DNA of 64,000 nucleotides from Rhodoplanes sp046000175 (GTDB lineage: Bacteria; Pseudomonadota; Alphaproteobacteria; Rhizobiales; Xanthobacteraceae): the NCBI RefSeq assembly GCF_046000175.1, contig NZ_JBEOMB010000047.1:1-64000 (forward strand), read 5' to 3'. A program made the translations under genes and the position numbers. Under the pieces are notes generated by a model. That model did not search any database. It worked only from the letters and a program-made list of their open reading frames with translations, and was not told the origin of the DNA. Position 1 is the first letter of the stretch. Every line of letters starts with the position of its first letter. Positions 55,277-62,622 of this stretch are shown piece after piece.

Positions 55277-55400
55277 CGTCATCCCGGGGCGCGGACCACA
55301 GGTCCGCGAGCCCGGGATCCATACTCCCGGTATCGGTGGCTCACGACAGGCAGGGTGTATGGGTCCCGGGCTCGGCCGTTGCGGGCCGCCCCGGGACGAC
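55277..55400. repeat. dispersed palindromic repeat, family E
   Basis: CGTCATCCCGGGGC and GAGCCCGGGATCCATAC at the left, GTATGGGTCCCGGGCTC and CCGCCCCGGGACGACG at the right. It lies between the second PII gene and the glnK promoter. Other copies are at 56978 (half) and 62475. Confidence 0.87.
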
Positions 55401-55437
55401 GACGCACCTCTGCAAAGCCTCGCGCGGGCGCGCGGGG

Positions 55438-55776
55438 CTACAGCGCGTCGGCGTCGGACTCGCCGGTGCGGATGCGCATCGCCCGGTCGACCTTGGTGAC
55501 GAAGATCTTGCCGTCGCCGATCTGGCCGGTGCGGGCGGCGGCGCTGATCGCCTCGATCACGGCGTCGACCCGGTCGGCCGGGACCACCACGTCGATGCGC
55601 ACCTTGGGCAGGAAGCTGACGGCGTATTCGGCACCCCGATAGATCTCGGTGTGGCCCTTCTGGCGGCCGTAGCCCTTCACCTCGGCGACCGTCATGCCGG
55701 TGACCCCGATGCGGGTCAGCGCCTGGTGGACGTCGTCGAGCTTGAACGGCTTGATCACCGCGATCACGAGCTTCAT
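55438..55776 (-). CDS. second PII protein (GlnK/GlnB paralogue)
   Basis: The 112-aa protein is a full PII, with KLVIAVIKPFKLDDVHQAL, T-loop KGYGRQKGHTEIYRGAEY (Tyr51) and RTGQIGDGKIFVTK. It is closely similar to GlnK at 54527, in the same orientation, 572 nt upstream of it, but has no amtB of its own. The start is ATG at 55776. No sigma54 consensus is visible upstream. No glnA adjoins it, so a GlnK-type paralogue is more likely than the glnB of a glnB-glnA operon. Confidence 0.95.
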   Translation of the reverse strand: MKLVIAVIKPFKLDDVHQALTRIGVTGMTVAEVKGYGRQKGHTEIYRGAEYAVSFLPKVRIDVVVPADRVDAVIEAISAAARTGQIGDGKIFVTKVDRAMRIRTGESDADAL

Positions 55777-55989
55777 GGCGGCCCCCTCTGTCGTGTTCGG
55801 CGACCGAGCGGCCGCCGGGCGGTGCCGTGCCCGGCTCGGCCGACGGCACCGCGATGGACGAAGCGTGAAAAAGGCGTCCGTGCGCCGAAAAACCGCGCCG
55901 ACGCCGGAAGAGCGAGCCCTCACACTACGCCAAGGAAACGCCGCCGTCAGCCGCCCTGTGGGCGGCCGGCCGGGCGGGCCGGCGCCGGC

Positions 55990-56859
55990 TCAGCCGTGGC
56001 GCGGCCGCACCACGCCCTCCTGCGCCACCGAGGCGACCAGCGTGCCATCCCGCGCGAAGATCAGGCCGCGGCCGAGCCCGCGCGCGCCGTGCGCGTTGGG
56101 GCTGTCCTGGCAGTAGAGCAGCCACTCGTCGGCCCGGAACGGCCGGTGGAACCACATCGCGTGGTCGAGGCTCGCCGCCATGATGTCCTTCTCGAACAGG
56201 GTGCGGCCGTGCGGGATCATCGAGGCGTCGAGCAGCAGCATGTCGGACGCATAGGCGAGCACGCAGCGGTGGATCGCCGGCTCGTCGGGCAGCCGCCCGG
56301 TGGTGCGGATCCACACATGGAAGCGGCCTTCCGGATGCGCCTTGCCGAGATAGCGCTCGAACTCGACCGGGCGCAGCTCGATCGGCCGCTCGCGCTCGTA
56401 ATAGCCGCGCACCGGATCCGGCATCAGCGGCAGGATGCGCTCCTTCAGCTCGAGCTCGCTCGGCAGGTTCTCGGGGCCGGCCACGTCGGGCATCGCGAAC
56501 TGATGCTCGAAGCCCTCCTCGGGGCGATGGAACGACACCATGGCGGAGTAGATCGGGCGGCCGTGCTGGATCGCGGTGACGCGCCGGGTCGTGTAGCTCT
56601 TGCCGTCGCGCAGCCGCTCGACCTCGTAGATGATCGGCACCTTGGGATCGCCGGCGAGCAGGAAGTAGGCGTGCAGCGAGTGCGGCGGCCGCTCGGCGAT
56701 CTCGTCCACGGTGCGGCAGGCGGCGACCAGCGCCTGGCCGATCACCTGGCCGCCGAACACGCGCTGCCAGCCCGACTGCGGCGAGCGTCCGCGAAAGAGA
56801 TTCACCTCGAGCGGCTCGAGATCGATGACGGACAGAAGGTGCTGGACGGCGGACGCCAT
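55990..56859 (-). CDS. tesB: acyl-CoA thioesterase II (TesB)
   Basis: The 289-aa double-hotdog thioesterase hydrolyses medium and long acyl-CoA. It has FRGRSPQSGWQRVFGGQVIGQAL, RPPHSLHAYFLLAGDP, SYTTRRVTAIQHGRPIY, YASDMLLLDASMIPHG and SLDHAMWFHRPFRADEWLLY with the catalytic Asp. The length is that of the E. coli enzyme. The start is ATG at 56859; a 21-residue upstream extension was rejected. It neighbours a divergent UbiH-family gene. Confidence 0.95.
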   Translation of the reverse strand: MASAVQHLLSVIDLEPLEVNLFRGRSPQSGWQRVFGGQVIGQALVAACRTVDEIAERPPHSLHAYFLLAGDPKVPIIYEVERLRDGKSYTTRRVTAIQHGRPIYSAMVSFHRPEEGFEHQFAMPDVAGPENLPSELELKERILPLMPDPVRGYYERERPIELRPVEFERYLGKAHPEGRFHVWIRTTGRLPDEPAIHRCVLAYASDMLLLDASMIPHGRTLFEKDIMAASLDHAMWFHRPFRADEWLLYCQDSPNAHGARGLGRGLIFARDGTLVASVAQEGVVRPRHG

Positions 56860-56977
56860 GAGTTCACGACCTGTCGTTTCGCTGGGATGTCGCAGTGACG
56901 CCGGCGCACCGCACAAAGTCAAGGCGCGGGTGTCGCGCCCGCTCGTGATCGCCGGCCCGCGAGAACAGTCGTTCTCT

Positions 56978-57050
56978 CGTCATCCCGGGGCGCGAACCGC
57001 AGGTTCGCGAGCCCGGGATCCATACCCCCGGTGGCGGTGGCTCACGAGAA
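56978..57050. repeat. half copy of family E repeat
   Basis: CGTCATCCCGGGGCGCGAAC, its inner hairpin (GCGAACCGCAGGTTCGC) and GGGATCCATACCCCCGGT are present, but the right half is missing. It lies between divergent tesB and the UbiH-family gene. Confidence 0.8.
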
Positions 57051-57155
57051 ACCGGGCGGGGCACAGGTCGCATGGCCGCCGCCGCACCGGCGGTGCTATA
57101 GCTCGCGGCGGGATCGCGCCGGGGTGCCGGCGCGGCCGAAGCATGCGGTGACGAG

Positions 57156-58376
57156 ATGACGGTCGAACGAACCAATGTGGTGATCGCCGGCGGCGGCTTC
57201 GCCGGGCTGGCGCTGGCGCTGGCGCTGCGCCAGTCGCTCGGGCCGCGCTTCGGGGTGGTGGTCGCCGATCCGGCGGTGGCGCGGCCCGCCGTCGACGCGC
57301 GCGCCTCGGCGATCGCGGCGGCGACCCGGCGCATGCTGGAGACGCTCGGCGTGTGGCCCGCCGTGGCGGCGAGCGCCCAGGACATCCTCGACATGGTGAT
57401 CACCGACAGCCGGCTCGACGACGCCGTGCGGCCGGTCTTCCTCACCTTCGCGGGCGAGGTGGCGCCCGGCGAGCCCTTCGCCCAGATGGTCGAGAACGGC
57501 GTGCTGCTGAAGGCGCTGCTCGACCGCGCCAAGGTCGACGGCCTCGATCTGCGCGCCACCACCGTGACCGGCTACGAGACGACGGCGCAAGGCGTGACCG
57601 TCACGCTCGGCGACGGCGCCGTCGTGCAGGCGAGCCTGCTGGTCGCCGCCGATGGCGTGCGCTCGCGGCTGCGCGACCTCGCCGGCATCACGGTGGTCGG
57701 CTGGGAGTACGGCCAGTCGGCGATCGTCACCACGGTGAAGCACGAGCGCGACCATGGCGGCCGCGCCACCGAGCATTTTCTTCCGGCCGGCCCCTTCGCG
57801 ATTCTCCCGCTCACCGACAACCGCTCGTCGCTGGTCTGGGTCGAGGCGACCGAGGAGGCGAAGCGCATCGTCGCGCTGCCCGACGCCGACTTCCACGACG
57901 AGCTGGAGAAGCGCTTCGGCCTGCATCTCGGCGCGCTCGAAGCGGTCGGCCCGCGCCAGCACTATCCGCTCGGCCTCGGCGTCGCCCGCGCCTTCGTCGC
58001 CGATCGCCTCGCGCTGATTGGCGACGCCGCGCATCGCGTCCATCCGATCGCCGGGCAGGGGCTCAATCTGGGACTGCGCGATTCGGCGGCGCTCGCCGAG
58101 GCCGTGGCCGACGCGGCGCGGCTCGGCCTCGACATCGGCGGTCCCGACGTGCTGGAGCGCTACCAGCGCTGGCGGCGTTTCGACACGATGACCATGGGCC
58201 TCGCCACCGACGGCCTCAACCGGCTGTTCTCCAACCGCTCCGACGTGCTGCGCCTGGTCCGCGACCTCGGCCTCGGCCTGGTCGACCGCGCCCCGGTCCT
58301 CAAGCGCGTCTTCGTCCGCGAGGCCGCCGGCCTCTCCGGCGAGGTCCCGAAGCTCCTCAAGGGCGAGGCGCTGTAG
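57156..58376 (+). CDS. UbiH/UbiF/COQ6-family FAD-dependent monooxygenase
   Basis: The 406-aa flavoprotein probably hydroxylates a ubiquinone ring precursor. Motifs are the dinucleotide fold VVIAGGGFAGLALALAL, DARASAIAAATRRMLETLGVW, the DG motif VAADGVRSRLR and the FAD ribityl motif LIGDAAHRVHPIAGQGLNLG. Which ring position it uses cannot be decided, since alphaproteobacterial members (UbiH, UbiF, UbiL) overlap. The start is ATG at 57156. It is convergent with the GST gene. Confidence 0.92.
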   Translation: MTVERTNVVIAGGGFAGLALALALRQSLGPRFGVVVADPAVARPAVDARASAIAAATRRMLETLGVWPAVAASAQDILDMVITDSRLDDAVRPVFLTFAGEVAPGEPFAQMVENGVLLKALLDRAKVDGLDLRATTVTGYETTAQGVTVTLGDGAVVQASLLVAADGVRSRLRDLAGITVVGWEYGQSAIVTTVKHERDHGGRATEHFLPAGPFAILPLTDNRSSLVWVEATEEAKRIVALPDADFHDELEKRFGLHLGALEAVGPRQHYPLGLGVARAFVADRLALIGDAAHRVHPIAGQGLNLGLRDSAALAEAVADAARLGLDIGGPDVLERYQRWRRFDTMTMGLATDGLNRLFSNRSDVLRLVRDLGLGLVDRAPVLKRVFVREAAGLSGEVPKLLKGEAL

Positions 58377-58401
58377 GGACGGCGCGACGTCCTCGGACTG
58401 G

Positions 58402-58491
58402 GTCATGGCCGGGCTCGTCCCGGCCATCCACGGCTTTGGACGTCACGCCGCAGGAAGGGCGTGGATGGCCGGCACAAGGCCGGCCATGACG
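58402..58491. repeat. dispersed palindromic repeat, family B
   Basis: GTCATGGCCGGGCTCGTCCC and GCCGGCACAAGGCCGGCCATGAC with inner CCATCCACG / CGTGGATGG. It lies between the convergent hydroxylase and GST genes. Confidence 0.85.
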
Positions 58492-58515
58492 GAGGTGGGG
58501 GACGGACCGCCCCTG

Positions 58516-59142
58516 TCACACCATCGGAATCGAGGCGACGTGCTGCTGGAAGGCGGGGCGCAGGTCGATGGCGCCGTACCAGCGCTCGAGATTCGGCATC
58601 GCCGGCCGCTCGGGCACCAGCTCCAGGAAGCGCCGCGCCATGATGGCGAGCGGGATGTCGCCGTAGGAAAACGAGTCGCCGGCCAGATAGGCCGACCGTC
58701 CCAGCGCCGCGTCGGCGATGCCGAAGGCCGCGATGCTCTTCTCCTTGCCGGCCGCGATCGCCGCCGCGTCGCGCTTCTCCTGCGGGGTGCGGACGAGCTG
58801 CCAGAACACAGGAAAGAGCGCCGGCCCGGCGACGCAGAGCTGCCAGTCCATCCATTGCCCGGCGCGGGCGCGGCCGCGCGCGTCGGCGGGCTCCAGCGGC
58901 TCCGGCCCGTGGATCGCGGCGAGGTGGCGGACGATGGCGTTCGACTCCCACAGCACGAAGCCGTCGTCGTCGCGCATCGTCGGGATCAGGCCGTTGGGGT
59001 TGAGGGCCAGATAGTCCGGCTCCTTGTTGCCGCCGAACGGCCCGCCGAGATCGATGCGCTCGTGCGCGAGCCCGAGCTCGCCGATCGCCCACATCACCTT
59101 CTGCACGTTGGACGAGGTCGTGCGTCCCCAGATCGTCAGCAT
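58516..59142 (-). CDS. glutathione S-transferase family protein
   Basis: The 208-aa protein has an N-terminal thioredoxin-like GST domain (LTIWGRTTSSNVQKVMWAIGELG, LNPNGLIPTMRDDDGFVLWESNAIVRHLAA, including the cis-Pro and ESNAI glutathione-binding segment). A helical C-terminal domain follows (SYGDIPLAIMARRFLEL). Ser9 or Ser10 after TT is the probable catalytic residue. It resembles the theta/beta-like bacterial group. The function is likely detoxification; substrate unknown. Confidence 0.92.
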   Translation of the reverse strand: MLTIWGRTTSSNVQKVMWAIGELGLAHERIDLGGPFGGNKEPDYLALNPNGLIPTMRDDDGFVLWESNAIVRHLAAIHGPEPLEPADARGRARAGQWMDWQLCVAGPALFPVFWQLVRTPQEKRDAAAIAAGKEKSIAAFGIADAALGRSAYLAGDSFSYGDIPLAIMARRFLELVPERPAMPNLERWYGAIDLRPAFQQHVASIPMV

Positions 59143-59189
59143 TCTTGTCCCCCGGCGGCCGCGTAAGGCGATGGTCGGAGCCGCGCGAC

Positions 59190-59213
59190 AGGGCGCGCCC
59201 CGGAATGATGGAT
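59190..59213. repeat. fragment of family A repeat
   Basis: GCGCGCCCCGGAATGATGG matches only the right end of the family A element. It lies in the short gap between the GST and Trm112-like genes. Confidence 0.5.
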
Positions 59214-59235
59214 TGGGGTCGCGGCGGGCCGCGAC

Positions 59236-59436
59236 TCAATCGAGGCGGCGGGCCTCGTCCACCAGCATGATCGGGATGCCGTCGCGGATCGGATAGGCGA
59301 GCCGGGCGGCCCGCGACACCAGCTCCTGGCGCTCGGCGTCGTATTCGAGCGGCCCCTTGGTCAGCGGGCAGACGAGGATTTCGAGGAGCTTCGGGTCGAC
59401 GGCGCCGGCGGCGCGGTCGGAAGTCGTCGAGGTCAT
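59236..59436 (-). CDS. Trm112 family protein
   Basis: The 66-aa protein has the bacterial Trm112/YcaR pattern: VDPKLLEILVCPLTKGPLEYD, ELVSRAARLAYPIRDGIPIML. Only one Cys remains of the zinc site seen in eukaryotic Trm112. Eukaryotic members activate methyltransferases; the bacterial role is unknown. The start is ATG at 59436. It is followed in the same direction by the LON-domain, thioredoxin and ProX genes upstream, a common Hyphomicrobiales cluster. Confidence 0.92.
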   Translation of the reverse strand: MTSTTSDRAAGAVDPKLLEILVCPLTKGPLEYDAERQELVSRAARLAYPIRDGIPIMLVDEARRLD

Positions 59437-59587
59437 GCGGTCAATCCGTTCGTGAACGTCCGTCGCCGACCGAGATGGTCCGGAGCGACCGGACGGGCGG
59501 GGCACCATACTCTCGGGCTCGTGGAGCGCCAACGCCTCGGGGAGGTGCCGGGTTCCGTCGTGTGCCGTCGTCGGCGTCAGGCCCGGC

Positions 59588-60262
59588 TCACTGCAGCGGT
59601 GCGTCGCCCGAGTTGCGGCCCTTGGCCAGCTCGATCTCGGTGACGGCGACCAGGATCTCGGCCCGCGTCTTCAGGTCGGGCGCCTCCAGCAGGGCCTGCT
59701 TCTCGGCCGGCCCGTAGGGCGACATCATCGCCAGCGCGTTGACCAGCGCCTCGTTGGGGGCGCTCTCGATGCCGTCCCAGTCGGCCTTCAGCTTGTTGGC
59801 CTCGAGGAAGTCGCGCAGCGCCCGCAGGAGCGCGGCGCGGTCGACCGCCTTCTCGCCCTTGCGGGCGACGAAATCGTCGGCGAACGGCGCGTAGCTCACC
59901 AGGCACTGGCGGTAGGGCGTGTCGACGGCGAGCTCGTGCTCCAGCCGGAAGCGCGACACCCCGGTGAGCTGCAGCAGATAGCGGCCGTCGCCGCTCTCGG
60001 CGAACTGGGTGATGCGGCCGACGCAGCCGACCCGGAACAGGGTCGGCTTGTCCTCCGGACCCGGATGGGCGCTGTCCGGCTGGATCATGCCGATCAGCCG
60101 GTGGCCGCTCCTGAGCGCGTCGTCGACCATCGCCAGATAGCGCGGCTCGAAGATGTTGAGCGGCATCTGGCCGCGCGGCAGCAGGAGCGCGCCCGGCAGC
60201 GGAAACACCGGCAGGGTCGAGGGCAGGTCCGCCGGGCCCCGATACGATGCGTTCATGGGCAT
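59588..60262 (-). CDS. LON peptidase substrate-binding domain protein
   Basis: The 224-aa protein consists of a stand-alone Lon N-terminal domain: LPSTLPVFPLPGALLLPRGQMPLNIFEPRYLAMVDDAL, LFRVGCVGRITQF, GRYLLQLTGVSRFRL. There is no ATPase or protease domain. Such proteins may recognise substrates or regulate Lon, but the function is not established. The start is ATG at 60262 (MPMNAS). It follows the thioredoxin gene by about 60 nt and is probably cotranscribed. Confidence 0.9.
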   Translation of the reverse strand: MPMNASYRGPADLPSTLPVFPLPGALLLPRGQMPLNIFEPRYLAMVDDALRSGHRLIGMIQPDSAHPGPEDKPTLFRVGCVGRITQFAESGDGRYLLQLTGVSRFRLEHELAVDTPYRQCLVSYAPFADDFVARKGEKAVDRAALLRALRDFLEANKLKADWDGIESAPNEALVNALAMMSPYGPAEKQALLEAPDLKTRAEILVAVTEIELAKGRNSGDAPLQ

Positions 60263-60324
60263 GGCCGATCTCCGGGTCCGGTCCGGCGCGCCGGATCGAC
60301 CGGCGGCGGACCGGGCGTGAACAC

Positions 60325-61248
60325 TCAGGCGAACAGGATCGAGGACAGGCGGCGGCGGCCCGAGACGGTCGACTCGTCGGTCGGACCCCAGGCCTCGAAC
60401 AGCTGGACGAGCTGCTTGCGGGCGCCGTCGTCGTTCCACTTGCGGTCGCGCCGGACGATCTCCAGGAGATGGTCGACCGTCTCGGCCTTGCGGCCCTTGG
60501 CGGCGAGCGCGAGAGCCAGGTCGTAGCGCGCCTGATGGTCGAGCGGATCGGCCGCGACCTTCTTCTCCAGCTCGACCAGCGGCCCGAGGGCGGCGGCCTG
60601 CTCGGCGACCTCGAGGGCGGCCGCGGCGGCGGCGACCGGCGGCTGGGCGCGCTTGCCCTCCGGCACCATGGCCAGCGTCTGCCGGGCCTGGTCGAGCGCG
60701 CCGGTCTCGACATAGCAGCGCACCAGGCCGGCCATGGCGTGCAGGTTCTCGGGATCGTGCTGCAGCACCTGGGCGTAGATCTGCGCGGCCGAGCCGGCGT
60801 CGCCGTCGACCAGGGCGGCGTCGGCCGCCTCCAGGGCCTCGGCGACCGGGTCGCCCTCGGGCGCCGCGCGGCCGCGGGTCAGCCGGTCCAGGAAGGCGAC
60901 GATCTGGCTCTCGGGAAGCGCGCCCATGAAGCCGTCGGCGATGCGGCCGTCGGCGAAGGCCAGCACGGCCGGGATCGACTGGATGCCGAGCTGCTGCTGG
61001 AGCTGCTGGAACACGGCGCGATGCTGCTCGATGTTCAGCTTGACCAGCTTCACCTTGCCGCGGGCCGCCTTGACCAGCTTCTCCAGCACCGGCGTGAGCT
61101 GCTTGCAGGGCTGGCACCAGTCGGCCCAGAGGTCGAGGAGCACGGGCTGCCGGCGCGACTCCTCGATCACGTCCTTGGCGAATTCTTGCGTGGTCGTGTC
61201 CTTGATGAGCCCGTCCGCGGCCACCGCCGCCCCGCCGTCCTGAAGCAT
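60325..61248 (-). CDS. thioredoxin-TPR co-chaperone (YbbN/CnoX-like)
   Basis: The 307-aa protein has a thioredoxin domain (about residues 20-125) with active site WADWCQPCKQL, followed by TPR repeats (about 140-290). This is the CnoX/YbbN architecture. Unlike E. coli CnoX, the WCxxC cysteines are both present, as in the Caulobacter-type protein. It probably protects and hands substrates to GroEL under oxidative stress. The ATG at 61248 places the domain normally; the upstream 23 residues to 61317 were rejected. Confidence 0.92.
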   Translation of the reverse strand: MLQDGGAAVAADGLIKDTTTQEFAKDVIEESRRQPVLLDLWADWCQPCKQLTPVLEKLVKAARGKVKLVKLNIEQHRAVFQQLQQQLGIQSIPAVLAFADGRIADGFMGALPESQIVAFLDRLTRGRAAPEGDPVAEALEAADAALVDGDAGSAAQIYAQVLQHDPENLHAMAGLVRCYVETGALDQARQTLAMVPEGKRAQPPVAAAAAALEVAEQAAALGPLVELEKKVAADPLDHQARYDLALALAAKGRKAETVDHLLEIVRRDRKWNDDGARKQLVQLFEAWGPTDESTVSGRRRLSSILFA

Positions 61249-61362
61249 CTGGAGTGTCCTTGTATCCGGGTGCCGCCGCCCCCATCGAGCGACTAGATGG
61301 GGAAGCACGGAACTCATTGCAATCGCGTCGTCAACGGGGCGCGTCGTCGATGTGGCGCGGCG

Positions 61363-61905
61363 TCAATCCGGCGAGGCGCCGCCCGAGACCGTGAGGCGGC
61401 GTGGCTCGTGACCCGTGTGGCGCAGGAAGCGCAGGAGGTCGGCGGGCGCGATCGCCGTCGTCATGGTGTTGACCAGCGGATGATAGTTGAGCGGATCGTG
61501 CGCCAGCATGGGCTCGTCCAGCACGACGGTGACCCGCAGGGCGGTGTCGTTGATGACGGCGAACGGGGTCACCGAGCCGGGCGTCACCCCGAGGACCTCC
61601 TGCATGAGCTCGGCCGAGCCGAACGAGAGCCGGCCGGCCGACGATTCACCGGACGAGAGCCGCCGGTGCAGGCCCTTGAGGTCGATCACGGCGTCTTCGA
61701 GCGCCACCACCAAGTACAGCGTGCCCCGCTTGTCCTTGAGAAACAAGTTTTTCGTGTGCCCGCCCGGGATCGTGCCGCGCAGCGCCTGCGATTCCTCGAC
61801 CGTGAACAGGGGCGGGTGCGACACGGTGCGGTGGGCGACGCCGAGCCGGTCGAGGCAGGCGAACAGGTCGTCGGGGGTGGCGGGGCGGGGGAGGGCGAGC
61901 GTCAT
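61363..61905 (-). CDS. prolyl-tRNA editing protein (ProX/YbaK family)
   Basis: The 180-aa trans-editing deacylase clears mischarged Ala-tRNA-Pro (ProXp-ala subgroup) or related errors. It shows CLDRLGVAHRTVSHPPLFTVEES, GGHTKNLFLKDKRGTLYLVV with the catalytic Lys, and LVNTMTTAIAPADLLRFLRHTGHEP. GGHTKNLFLKD favours ProXp-ala over YbaK. The start is ATG at 61905. A tRNA-Gly gene lies upstream on the other strand. Confidence 0.93.
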   Translation of the reverse strand: MTLALPRPATPDDLFACLDRLGVAHRTVSHPPLFTVEESQALRGTIPGGHTKNLFLKDKRGTLYLVVALEDAVIDLKGLHRRLSSGESSAGRLSFGSAELMQEVLGVTPGSVTPFAVINDTALRVTVVLDEPMLAHDPLNYHPLVNTMTTAIAPADLLRFLRHTGHEPRRLTVSGGASPD

Positions 61906-62097
61906 GGCGGGCGAACGGGGTCCAGGTCGGGCGGCGGCACTGGACCTGCCGGACGCTCCGGCGTCAACCCTGCAGGCCATGCGGGGCGGCTCCGCGGACC
62001 GCACGACGCGGATCTGGAATTCCGGAGCGTCGGGACGGTTGCCAAGCGATCCGAGTTTGGGTAGAGAAGCGCTCCGGCGGCGCTGCCGCCCACGGAT

Positions 62098-62172
62098 GCG
62101 GGTGTAGCTCAGGGGTAGAGCACAACCTTGCCAAGGTTGGGGTCGAGGGTTCGAATCCCTTCGCCCGCTCCA
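62098..62172 (+). tRNA. tRNA-Gly (GCC)
   Basis: The 75-nt gene folds as a full cloverleaf: acceptor GCGGGTG/CGCCCGC, D-arm GCTC/GAGC, anticodon arm CAACC-TTGCCAA-GGTTG with GCC anticodon, T-arm GAGGG-TTCGAAT-CCCTT, discriminator T and encoded CCA. Confidence 0.97.
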
Positions 62173-62248
62173 GTTCTCCCGGGTGCGATTCACCCGGTTC
62201 TTTCGGAAAAGCCGATTTAAAGACATCCATTGCACCGGGACGACCGCA

Positions 62249-62449
62249 ATGTTTCGTGTGTTGTTGCGATCCTTGAAGTCTCCCGCCGGCTCCTCCGATC
62301 CTGTCGCCGGCCGCTGCAAGACCGCCCCGCTCTTCGTCCCGTCCTATCGCAGCAGCGGTTCGATCCGCATCAACGCGCGCCCCTCCCGGCCGGCGCTCGC
62401 GCGCCGCCGTCTCGGCCGCCTGATCGAGATCCGCCGCCGGGCGAGCTGA
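62249..62449 (+). CDS. possible 66-aa basic protein
   Basis: A short frame after tRNA-Gly encodes MFRVLLRSLKSPAGSSDPVA followed by an Arg/Ser-rich tail. No family is recognised, there is no clear Shine-Dalgarno, and the frame is open into the tRNA flank. It may be spurious. Otherwise the 62173-62474 gap is empty. Confidence 0.25.
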   Translation: MFRVLLRSLKSPAGSSDPVAGRCKTAPLFVPSYRSSGSIRINARPSRPALARRRLGRLIEIRRRAS

Positions 62450-62474
62450 GCGGCCGTTCCCCATCGCCAACGCC

Positions 62475-62600
62475 CGTCGTTCCGGGTCGGCGCGTCAGCG
62501 CCGAGCCCGGAACCCATAGCCCCTGTCTGCCGTGAGCCGCCGGCACCGAGGAGTATGGATCCCGGGTTCGCGAACCTCCGGTTCGCGCCCCGGGATGACC
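62475..62600. repeat. dispersed palindromic repeat, family E
   Basis: CGTCGTTCCGGGTCGGCG and GAGCCCGGAACCCATAG at the left, GTATGGATCCCGGGTTCGC and GCGCCCCGGGATGACCGG at the right. It lies just downstream of the ggt stop codon. Confidence 0.85.
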
Positions 62601-62622
62601 GGCGTTTGGACTGGCGATCGAC

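Noticed and set aside
53053..55776. Classical glnB-glnA operon
   Set aside because: No glutamine synthetase gene follows either PII gene; the adjacent gene is amtB.
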